A model generated the notes under the pieces. It was not told the origin of the DNA and searched no databases. It saw only the letters and a program-made list of their open reading frames with translations. From Emiliania huxleyi CCMP1516 (lineage: Eukaryota > Haptophyta > Isochrysidales > Noelaerhabdaceae), in assembly GCF_000372725.1 (NCBI RefSeq), contig NW_005201851.1:29683-93682 (forward strand): 64,000 nucleotides of DNA, written 5' to 3'. A program made the position numbers and the translations under genes. This document shows positions 42,560 to 50,205 of the stretch, piece by piece. How positions within the stretch are numbered: position 1 is the first letter of the stretch; each line of letters starts with the position of its first letter.

Positions 42560-43292
42560 TGCGTCTGCAGTGGCGGCGGCTGCCGCTGCGGCGGCGGCGG
42601 CGGCTGCGGTGGCGGCGGCTGTGCTGGCGGCGGCGCACGGCTGGCAAGCTGCTGTTTGGGCTCGGCCTCCGCCTCTGCGCCTCCCGCCGGCTCGGCAGCG
42701 GCCGCAGCGCGACCGCCGTCGGCGGGGAGAGGCACCAGCCACGCCTATGAATCATTAAGTGCCGTTTAAAATGAAGACGCCGCCGTCGGTTGTGGAAGAG
42801 AGGTCGTCATGCCATCTTCTTGGCGGCGGCGGCGGCGGAGCCGCCTCCGTGCGTTTCTTGGCCGCTGTCGTCGAAGCGGAGGGTCCAACCGCACCACCCG
42901 CGGACGTGCTCGTCCGCCAGCGCCGCGCGCGCCTCCTCCGCGTTCCGCCAGGACGCAAACAGCAGCGGCGCGTCCGCCGCCTCACCGGGAAGAGAAAACG
43001 GGGCGTTGCCCTGGTCTGGCTCGACACGGACCGCAACGTCGCGCGCTAGTTGGCGGCCGTTGAGGTAGGTCCGATTCGTCGCCGAGAGGTGCGTGGCGTA
43101 GACGGCGCCGGCCGCGTCTCGCTCGAGCCGGATGTGCTGCCTCGAGAGATGCGGATTGCACGGCGCAGTGACATCACCCTCGCGGCCGATGACGACCGTC
43201 GGACTGCAGAGCGGGACGGGAGCTCCGCACAGCGGGTTGTGAGGCACGAGAACACCCCACGGATCGTCCTGCTCGCGATCGCGCTTCGGCAT
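35457..43292 (-). CDS. FHA-Nudix-PARG-BRCT-DNA ligase fusion protein
   Basis: A minus-strand gene of roughly 20 exons. ATG 43292 opens an FHA domain (VVIGREGDV, HLSRQHIRLER, NRTYLNG), then Pro-rich linkers and a Nudix domain (LWGFPKGHLE joined to AAAVREFAEETG). A microbial-type PARG domain follows (LNFANA, GGGYLTGARAQEEDLC, LLVDVVSAAMPN, LVLGAFGCGAFGNPPDKVA, AQVAFAILEPKG). Then a BRCT domain (TIFRGVRLLVATRLRKQVQ...VTQEWAGQCSKIL) and a Gly-rich linker. The end is an ATP-dependent DNA ligase: motif I EKYDGIRA, III LDGELWAGRG, IIIa AFKVFDAPS, IV GGEGLILRDS, V LLKVKRF and a C-terminal OB-like part ending GYVFTG at TGA 35457-35459. Intron ends deduced from the duplicated exon starts keep frame where I tested them. 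Likely role: recruitment to strand breaks, ADP-ribose removal and sealing. It could be two or more genes if some joins are wrong. Confidence 0.7.
35642..35739 (-). repeat. Ligase intron bounded by 28-bp direct repeats
   Basis: 35642-35669 and 35713-35739 carry the same 28-bp sequence (starting CGGGGTACTCGTAG), differing by one missing base. On the minus strand the upstream copy starts the intron (GC donor before ACCATCCTG) and the downstream copy starts the exon TYEYPGLNNCGMPRFAG. The acceptor is TTCTAG. Confidence 0.75.
35770..35858 (-). repeat. Ligase intron: 15-bp duplicates around a hairpin element
   Basis: GTCGAAGAGCGAGCC lies at 35770-35784 and 35844-35858. Between them is a 41-bp member of the hairpin family (35784-35824). 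On the minus strand this gives exon GS, intron starting GCTCGCTCTTCGAC, and the next exon starting with the same bases. Confidence 0.7.
36545..36583 (-). repeat. 39-nt hairpin introner-like sequence (ligase gene)
   Basis: On the minus strand it reads GTGTGAACGGCGTCTCTTCA, then CACCTTCCGCTGTGAACAG. It ends the intron between LDGELWAGRGR and WDECGAFMRGHW. The intron's own start (GTGAGACGAG) resembles the next exon start (GTGGGACGAG). Confidence 0.7.
36632..36726 (-). repeat. Ligase intron: perfect 31-bp duplicates around a hairpin element
   Basis: 36632-36662 and 36696-36726 are identical over 31 bp (beginning CACAGCTCGCCGTCGAG). The hairpin sequence spans 36662-36700, overlapping both repeat edges. 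The exon copy encodes CGLRLDGEL of ligase motif III. This is the clearest insertion-with-duplication case in the window. Confidence 0.85.
37838..37912 (-). repeat. GAGATGTGGG minisatellite inside the BRCT intron
   Basis: About seven units of ATGTGGGGAG. The array is bounded by TCGTCACGCAGGAGGGGG-like and TCGTCGCGCAGGAGTGGG-like duplicates on the minus strand. The duplicate in segment B (48317-48705) is five times longer. Confidence 0.7.
39458..39546 (-). repeat. PARG intron with possible GA donor
   Basis: CCGGCACAAGTCCTCCTC (39458-39475) and CCGGCACACGTCCTCCTC (39529-39546) flank an intron that splits the PARG signature between GARAQ and EEDLC. The join that keeps a single EED uses a GA donor; a GT donor four codons later would duplicate EED. 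Confidence 0.6.
40014..40103 (-). repeat. PARG intron with 19-bp perfect duplicates
   Basis: CCGCCTCGACGAGCCGGCC occurs at 40014-40032 and 40085-40103. The minus-strand intron (GC donor) ends with GGCTGTGAACAG, the 3' part of the hairpin family. Confidence 0.8.
40127..40266 (-). repeat. PARG intron with 18-bp perfect duplicates
   Basis: GCTGCGCCTTGTCCCGCA occurs at 40127-40144 and 40249-40266, bounding an intron between VRDKAQ and LARIAAENGRLVE. Confidence 0.8.
40593..40700 (-). repeat. Perfect 35-bp duplicates around a short intron
   Basis: 40593-40627 and 40666-40700 are identical (beginning GTGGTGCGCTGGGGAGC). The 38 bp between them form the body of an intron ending CTCATTCATAG on the minus strand. 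A second small intron follows directly (TTTTCTTAG). The same arrangement is at about 51588-51695 in copy B. Confidence 0.8.
41225..41607 (-). repeat. 65-bp tandem array, five units
   Basis: Units begin (plus strand GTCAACGGCGGCGGG) at 41277, 41348, 41413, 41478 and 41543, mostly with period 65. On the minus strand each unit carries ...CACTTCATCAG|GCATCC, a splice acceptor plus the start of the next exon, so each unit looks like a copy of a whole intron with its exon-derived repeat. Copy B has only two units (52278, 52343). Confidence 0.8.
42215..42425 (-). repeat. CGCCGAGATG minisatellite filling the Nudix intron
   Basis: About twenty 10-11 bp units (plus strand TCTCGGCGCA) lie inside the GC-AG intron that splits the Nudix box between LWGFPKGHLE and AAAVREFAEETG. 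Copy B has the same array at 53020-53220. Confidence 0.75.
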
Positions 43293-43362
43293 TGAGTGCA
43301 CCGGCGCGAGAGCAAAGCGATCACAACCAGCAGCCCAGAAAAAGAATTTTAGAAACCCACAC

Positions 43363-43665
43363 TGGGCACGGGACTGGCGCGCACTGGCACTAACACAGGT
43401 ACACCACGGGAGCCGCCTAAGCGACTCCCGCGAGGAAAAAGAATTTTAGAATGACAAACTCCGTCGCACAACACTGTGGGCACGGGACTGGCGCGCACTG
43501 GCACTAACACAGGTACACCACGGGAGCCGCCTAAGCGACTCCCGCGAGGAAAAAGAATTTTAGAATGACAAACTCCGTCGCACAACACTGTGGGCACGGG
43601 ACTGGCGCGCACTGGCACTAACACAGGTACACCACTGGAGCCGCCTAAGCGACTCCTGCGAGAGT
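43363..43665. repeat. 114-bp tandem repeat, 2.7 units
   Basis: Units start at 43363, 43477 and 43591 with TGGGCACGGGACTGG. Each full unit contains the box CGCGAGGAAAAAGAATT (43429-43445, 43543-43559), the reverse complement of the RCC1 leader box. The array lies just upstream of the FHA-exon start of the giant gene, so it may be its promoter region. Confidence 0.8.
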
Positions 43666-43718
43666 GGCGAGGCACTTAGCTCCGTGCACCCGCCCACCCC
43701 CGCCACAGGCAAGCTCAT

Positions 43719-44000
43719 TCACAGCCTGCTCTGCGATTGCCGTGTGAAGAACGACTGAGATACGCTGCTTCTGCAGCCCCAGCCAATTCTTTGTGGTGTC
43801 CAAGTCACCTCATCGAGGTACTGGGCCCGCGTCAGCTTGTTCTGCAGCACGTTCGCCGCCTTCCGGAGGATCTCACGGACCCCCTTTCCGAACCCGCCGA
43901 ACGATTCGAACAGCAACAGCTGCACTTCAACGCCCTTGTCTTCCCTGGCGTAGCGATAGTCCCCGCCGTAGGACGGTATGCGGCGGTCGCCGCCCACCAC
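43719..44000 (-). CDS. Coding remnant, possibly from a mobile element
   Basis: A 93-residue minus-strand frame with good protein character reads VQLLLFESFGGFGKGVREIL followed by RKAANVLQNKLTRAQYLDEV. It resembles my recollection of the tail of reverse-transcriptase-like proteins in algal repeats, but I cannot confirm this. The first ATG and any upstream part are not evident. It is adjacent to the 31-bp foldback at 44021. Confidence 0.25.
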   Translation of the reverse strand: MVGGDRRIPSYGGDYRYAREDKGVEVQLLLFESFGGFGKGVREILRKAANVLQNKLTRAQYLDEVTWTPQRIGWGCRSSVSQSFFTRQSQSRL

Positions 44001-44020
44001 AGGGAGTGCCCCGACTAGCA

Positions 44021-44135
44021 GTGACGGGCGCGGACGAGCGAATGAGAGGTCGCTATCGGAGATGCGTTATTAGAGACTAGGGCTGCCTATCTCGCACTGA
44101 AAGGGACCTCTCATTCGCTCGTCCGCACCCGTCAC
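44021..44135. mobile_element. Small foldback element
   Basis: A 31-bp inverted repeat (44021-44051 beginning GTGACGGGCGCGGACG; 44105-44135) has one mismatch and a 53-bp spacer. It is non-coding. It may be a MITE or the end of a larger element. Confidence 0.6.
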
Positions 44136-44663
44136 CGCTCACGGAGTGCTCCGCGTGCCGCACGCCACCGGCCGCCGACGGCCGCCGGCCGCTCACGGTA
44201 ACGGAACAGTCTTACTACTCCGCAACGTTGAGCTGGATCATACTGAATATTGCTCCTGAAAGCCCTTTCTCTGGACTCTGCCACACAGTAGTAGCTCACG
44301 ACTAGCAGCTGCTGTGGCTGTATTTGTAGCCATTTTTAGGCTTCAACTGGTCCCAAAATAGTAGCAACTCACCTAATGAAAATCAGTCAAAAATGCCCCC
44401 CAAAATCGGCGCCTGCGACCGTCCCTCGGCGTCGGCCCAAGAAAAGCAATCCACGGCATCCTGCTCCTTTCCCGAGGTTCTCGAGGTGGATATCCTTTGG
44501 CCGCGTTGGGTAGCGAGGATTGGGCCGGGAGCCGGCCGCCGGAGGGAGCCGCACGCAGCCGGGGTGGGGCGCGGCGGCAGCGGTCCGATTTCGCACGTGG
44601 AAGTGGAGAGCGAGAGAGACGCTGTACCCGCCACAAGTCGGCTGGGGACGGCGGCCCACCGAA

Positions 44664-45452
44664 GATTCTGAAAACCAATGGTTTTGCGAATCTATTTTGG
44701 CGCGAAACCGAAAAAGAAAAGACTGATAGCGAAAAGAGAGAAGAGCGAAAAAAGAAAACGTACTGCCAGTCGAAGGCGAGCCGAACAGGCGTGTCCCGTG
44801 TCCGAACCCAAACAAAACAAATCCCACGAAAAACAAATTTCTTTGTTTTTTGTCCGTTTGGGAGTTTTGTCCGTTTGGTGTGCACCAGATCCCCGTTTTT
44901 GTGATTTGGTAATGCTTTGTTCTTCCCGCCCTGCTGCAACCGTCTATTTCTTTTTCGAAAAGAAAAGTCCCGACGGAGGTCCCTCGCCCGATTCTGGGCG
45001 TATAGGGCACGCTCAACCCCACGCGCCATCACCCTCTCCCCGCCCCCCTCGTCTTTCAATTTTTCAACCCCCCCCCCCCCCCCCCCTCCCCTCACCCCAC
45101 GGCGTTTTATTTTTCGCTTCATCCCCCCCGGTTTGGGTCGGTTTGGGGTCATCATGCCGAAATCGGGGGGTGGCAAAACCACTCCCCGATTTGGGGCGAA
45201 TGAAATTGCCCGCCGGCGCCGCCTTTCAGAGCCGCCGTACCCTGGAAGCCCGGCGAAGCCCTGCTGGGGAAGACAAAAGAATTTGCTGATTTACGGTCGG
45301 TTGGAATCAGTCCAGCCCGTTTTATTTATTTATTTATTCAGTCCAGAGAATCTCTTTTTCTCAGTCGCTCTCTCCACTTCCGCCGTCTTTTTCATTTTTC
45401 TTTTCGTTTTCGCGCCAAAATAGATTCTGTTTACCAATTGGTAAACAGAATC
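44664..45452. mobile_element. Element with palindromic, E2F-site-bearing terminal inverted repeats
   Basis: The right end (45423-45452) is a perfect 30-bp palindrome with centre TTTACCAATTGGTAAA. The left end (44664-44692) is a near-palindrome with centre AAAACCAATGGTTTT. Inside each lies GAATCTATTTTGGCGCGAAA in inverted orientation, followed by A/G-rich sequence, giving terminal inverted repeats of about 60 bp. TTTGGCGCGAAA matches the E2F/DP consensus. The 0.79 kb interior contains a C-run (45070-45087) and no convincing gene. I infer a non-autonomous DNA transposon. Confidence 0.55.
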
Positions 45453-46444
45453 GGAAAACAAGAAATTCGACGCCGGGAGTCGGCTGCGGTCGAGTCAGAG
45501 AGAGGCCGAGAGCCAAGTGGGAGAGCTGGCTCACGGCGAAGTGTCTGCAGCGGCCCACGTAGCATCCTCGAGGCTCCGTCTCTGGGCGCCAGCGAACGCG
45601 AGCAGTTGCAGCCGCCGCTGCGACCGGCGTGTGCTGGCCCTGACGAGCGGTCTTCGCCGCGGCTCAGTGTCGACCCACACACTCTCTGGCACGGCGAGGC
45701 GCACAGCGGACTGCTCGCCGCCGCACTCAGGCGGCCGACGGCCCTCCACCCCCCTCTCGCCCGACCCTCACACCGTCCGACGCCCGCCACAGGCGCCACT
45801 GCTCAATAAGCCGCCGCCGCTCTCCCCGTCGCGCTCGCCTTCAGGGAGGAGATTCGACGCCAAGCTCGAGGCACTGCGGCGGGGCGTGCTGCTCTCCGCG
45901 CTCGCGCTTTGACTACGGCGCGGAGCGACCGGTTTCGCCGACGAATGCGTCACACACACATACACATGGACGATCACCCGTCTGTCGGTGCTAGTCTCTG
46001 TCGGTGTCGCGTTTCGTAAAATGAGCCGGGAAGAGCTTTTGACGACGGAGTCTGTGAGCTCTGTGTAGTCCGGCCCAATCGTCTTGTCTTGCGAGCGAGC
46101 GGACCCACACAGAGACATGAATGGCAATCACACGGAATCTCACACACGTGTGGCTGTCAGCTGTCACGTGTCACGAGCCCGAACTCGCTCTGCCTCTGTG
46201 TGTCCTCTCGAGCGCACATCAACGTGTGCGGACGGGCAGCCCCGGCTTTTGCAGTCCCGAGTCAGCACACTCAGGCAGAGCGACTGTGTACGACGGGGGC
46301 GCAGCACAGCGGCGGCCGCCCCACTCGAGAGAGGCACGACCGCCGCTGTGCTGCCCGGCGCGTGCCAACGGAGTGGGCGGCGGGCGGCGGCGCGGCACGC
46401 AGGGGCAGCTCATGTGTGTGTGGGTGTGTGGGTGGTGCGTGTGG
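45453..46444. other. Region without a convincing gene
   Basis: About 1 kb of GC-rich sequence with overlapping open frames on both strands. None has a recognisable domain. Short CA/TG runs lie near 45950-45966 and 46410-46440. Confidence 0.35.
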
Positions 46445-46870
46445 GTCTAACCTCGGGTGATCTCGCGCAGGACTCGTCCCGAGCTTCGCGCGCCTCATCT
46501 CGGTGATCTCGGCTGATCTCGGCTGATCTCGCGCATGGGGACTGATCTCGGGTAATCTCGGGTAATCTCGGCTCATCGAGCTCGGGTAATCTCGGCTATC
46601 ACGATCTCGGGTAATCTCAGCTCATCACAGTCTCGGGTAATCTCGCGTCATCTCGGCTCATCGCGATCTCGGGGATCTCGGCAGATCTCGGCGCGTACAA
46701 GACACTGACCGCACTGCTCGCGCCGTCTCTCGGCGCCATCTCTCACCCCGCTCGCGGACACGCCGTTGGCTGTTGATCTCGATGCATCAAGACGATCTCG
46801 AGCAATCTCGGCGAACCTCGGCGAACATCGACAGGTCTCGGCTAATCTCGCTCCACGGACGAGGCGACTA
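46445..46870. repeat. ATCTCGG minisatellite, irregular
   Basis: Irregular 10-20 bp units with GATCTCGGGTAATCTCGG and variants recur throughout, interrupted by unique sequence around 46690-46780. The core is the same as in intronic minisatellites elsewhere, but no exon was found on either side. Confidence 0.65.
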
Positions 46871-46937
46871 CTGATTAATTAACTAATTCGAGGGGCTATC
46901 AGCCAATCGATGAATCCATATCTCTGTGAGCGGGAGA

Positions 46938-47470
46938 GAGGGGAGGGGAGAGGAGAGAGGGGAGGAGGAGGAGAGGCGAGGAGAAGCGAGGCGAGGCGAG
47001 GAGAGGCGAGGAGAGGAGAAGAGAGGCGAGGCGAGGAGAGGAGAAGCGAGGAGAGGAGAGGCGAGGAGAGGAGAAGAGAGGAGAGGCGAGGCGAGGAGAG
47101 GAGAGGCGAGGAGGAGGAGAGGAGAGGAGAGGCGAGGCGAGGAGAGGAGAGGAGAAGAGAGGCGAGGCGAGGAGAGGAGAGGCGAGGCGAGGCGAGGAGA
47201 GGAGAGGAGAAGAGAGGCGAGGCGAGGAGAGGAGAAGAGAGGCGAGGCGAGGAGAGGAGAGGCGAGGCGAGGAGAGGAGAGGCGAGGAGAGGCGAGGCGA
47301 GGAGAAGCGAGGAGAGGCGAGGAGAGGAGAGGAGAGGCGAGGCGAGGAGAGGAGAAGCGAGGCGAGGAGAGGCGAGGAGAGGAGAGGAGAGGAGAGGCGA
47401 GGAGAGGCGAGGAGAGGAGAAGAGAGGCGAGGCGAGGAGAGGAGAAGAGAGGCGAGGCGAGGAGAGGAGA
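46938..47470. repeat. Polypurine GAGAGGCGAGG array
   Basis: About 530 bp of nearly pure purine built from GAGAGGCGAGG, GAGAAGCGAGG and shorter AGGAG variants. It adjoins the left edge of segmental copy B and stands where the ligase exons would be expected. Such tracts can form triplex DNA and cause assembly error. Confidence 0.8.
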
Positions 47471-48316
47471 ATCCTAGCGACCTCGAGCAATCTCGAGTAA
47501 TCTCGGGGGTTCTCGAGTCATCTCGGGCGATCTCGGGTACTCTCGGGTACTCTGGGGTACTCTGGGGTACTCTGGGGGGACTCTCAGTGAGCACACCTTC
47601 GCGTCGGGCACGCGGCGAGGGATGGGGCGCGAGGCTGCGGGCTCGAGCGATGCGGCTGCGACGACGACGCACGAGCCGCTGTCGAGATGCACCTGTTCAC
47701 AGCTGCAGGTGTGAAGAGACGCCGTTCACACTCACAGAGCCGCTGCCGGCCTCCGCAACGCCTTGAAGCTGCCGTCGGCCGCGCCGTCCTCAGCGGCCAC
47801 GCCCAGCGCGCCCCCCCAGACCGGGTGCGCGTCTGTGGCGACGCGCACGCGCATTCCGCCGAGGAGGGCGTCGCCACCCACCACGTCGGCGGCAAAGGGC
47901 TGGCAGACGCCCCAGCGAGGAGGACCGGAGGAGGTCGCGCCATCCCCGGCGGCGGCGGCGGGTGGGGCAGCCGCCGCTGCGGCCGACGAGCCTCCTCCTC
48001 CTCCACCACCTCCTCCTCCGCCCCCGCCCCCCCTCCTGCCGCCGATGCCGCCGCCGCCGCCGCCGATGCCGCCGCCGCCCCTCCCTCCTGGCTGGGGCTG
48101 GGACCCGCCGGCCGAAGAGGCGGGGGAGTCGGGCTCGCGGGCTAGCGCCAGGGCGTCGGGGTGCTGGTGCCTAGGGAACAAAGAAAGGCGGTCCGGCACG
48201 GCTTCCTTTTAGGCGCCGCCACGCGAGTCGGGGTGGTGGTGCTTGCGCAGCACGTCCGTCCTCGCCCCGTCGGCAGAGAGGATCTTGGAGCACTGCCCGA
48301 CCCACTCCTGCGCGAC

Positions 48317-48705
48317 GAGATGTGGGGAGATGTGGGGAGGTGTGGGGAGATGTGGGGAGATATGGGGAGATACGGGGAGATATGGGACCCCTCCTGCGCG
48401 ACGAGATATGGGGAGATGTGGGGAGATGTGGGGAGATAGGGGGAGATGTGGGGAGATATGGGGAGATGTGGGGAGGTGTGGGGAGATATGGGGAGATGTG
48501 GGGAGATATGGGGAGATATGGGGAGATGTGGGAAGGTGTGGGGAGATGTGGGGAAATATGGGGAGATGTGGGGAGGTGTGGGGAGATATGGGGAGATGTG
48601 GGGAGTCTGCTGCGGAGATATGGGGAGATGTGGGGAGGTGTGGGGAGATGTGGGGAGGTGTGGGGAGAGATGGGGAGATGTGGGGAGTCTGCTGCGGAGA
48701 TATGG
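48317..48705 (-). repeat. Expanded GATGTGGGGA minisatellite (BRCT intron, copy B)
   Basis: About 35 units of GAGATGTGGG/GAGATATGGG, including two interspersed GAGTCTGCTGCG segments. Copy A has about seven units. Confidence 0.8.
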
Positions 48706-49951
48706 GACCCCGCTCCTGCGTGACGAGCCGCGGCCACTTGTCCTTCGGCAGGGTGGCCAGGAAGACCAGATCCTTAGCGCGGCGGGGCGACTCGAGTGAA
48801 ACGTGCGTCGCCTAATCAGTTGATTAACCCATCTCCAGGTACTCGGTCAACGGCGGCGGGTCGACTCGAGTGCAGCGTGCGATCGCCTCGTGCACTCCGC
48901 CCACCACCGCCCCGCCGCCGCGCCGCACCACCTCCTCCTGCACCTGCTTGCGCAGCCGCGTCGCCACGAGGAGCCGCACGCCGCGGAAGATGGTCTGCCT
49001 CGTGCGCGGCTCCTCAGAGCACCACTCCGCCTCCTCCGCCTCCGCCTCCGCCTCCGCCTCCGCCCCCCCCACCCCCGCCTCCGCCCCCCCCACCCCCGCC
49101 TCCGCCCCCGCCCCCGTCCGCTCCCCCGCCCGCGGCTGCGCCCGCCTCTCCGCCCGCCCCGCTGCCGCGGCCGAGTGCGCGGCGGGCGGAGGCGCGGCGA
49201 TGGCGCAGAGCCCTCCCTGCCCCGGCCCACACGCGCGCTCAAAGGCGGCCACATTGCCCGCATCCGACCCCTTCGGCTCGAGGATGGCAAAGGCAACCTG
49301 CGCGAACGCGCCGCGGAACTCGCCCGAGGCGAGCGCCGCGGCGAAGAGGGGCGCCACCTTGTGTCACGGCTGGAGGTGAAAAGAGAGATCGCTCACACAC
49401 CGCGCACCGCGGCGAAGGGGGGGAGGGGGCGAGGTGTCAGGGAGAGAGTCTAAGGGGTGGCCTACCCGATGGCGGTCCGCCCTCCACCCACCTCCCCGCG
49501 CGGAGCCGCTCCGGGGCGACCCGAGCGCCCTGCGACCAACCCGCGTCCCTACGATCTTTCAACAGCAGAGAGCAGGGCGGCGCCACCTTGTCGGGCGGGT
49601 TGCCAAACGCGCCGCAACCAAAGGCGCCGAGCACGAGGCCATCGCACCTACGTTAGTTGATTACAATCTGAATTGAGACTGCCCCTCAGTTCCTCTCCGA
49701 GCTCGAGGCCGTCGCACCTATTAATGAATCACAATGTTGATTAATCCTGTCCATCAGTTCATCTCCGAGCTCGAGGCCGTCCGCTCCTCTGCTCTCTCGC
49801 CGCGTGCAGCACGGCCCGCAGCCGCGCGCGCACCGTCGCCTCCCACGCCTCCGAGCCCGCGACCAGACTCGAGCGGCCTCGCCCGCCGCGGAGGTTTGGC
49901 ATCGCCGCAGAGACGACGTCGACGAGGAGGGGCGGGTGCCTGCGCGGGAGA

Positions 49952-50205
49952 GGTGGGGAGGGGTGGGGAGGGGTGGGGAGGGGTGGGGAGGGGTGGGGAG
50001 GGGTGGGGAGGTGTGGGGAGGTGTGGGGAGGTGTGGGGAGGTGTGGGGAGGTGTGGGGAGAGGTGGGGAGAGGTGGGGAGAGGTGGGGAGAGGTGGGGAG
50101 AGGTAGGCAGAGGTGGGGAGAGGTGGGGAGAGATGGGGAGAGATGGGGAGAGATGGGGAGAGGGGGGGAGAGATGGGGTGATGTGGGGAGATGTGGGGAG
50201 GGAGG
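49952..50205 (-). repeat. Expanded GTGGGGAGAG minisatellite (PARG intron, copy B)
   Basis: About 24 units of AGGTGGGGAG and relatives in the PARG intron. Copy A (about 39073-39150) has about seven. Confidence 0.8.

Larger units (their letters stand above)
36985..43350. repeat. Segmental duplication, copy A
   Basis: About 6.4 kb, repeated in direct orientation at 47472-54100 with high identity by eye. Most differences are in minisatellite copy number. The left edge of homology falls in TCCTAGCGACC, within a ligase-gene intron. The right edge falls at an AAAAAGAATT motif just upstream of the FHA exon. Confidence 0.85.

Noticed and set aside
44318-44345. GTAGCCATTTT followed by GGCTTCAA resembles the dinoflagellate spliced leader.
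   Set aside because: It needs two insertions to align, lacks a donor directly after it, and occurs once. Mixed gene orientation and compact genes do not suit a dinoflagellate.
46926-47500. Long open frames of GEERRGEARR or SSPLLASPLL type.
   Set aside because: They are translations of a simple purine repeat with no stops by composition, not genes.
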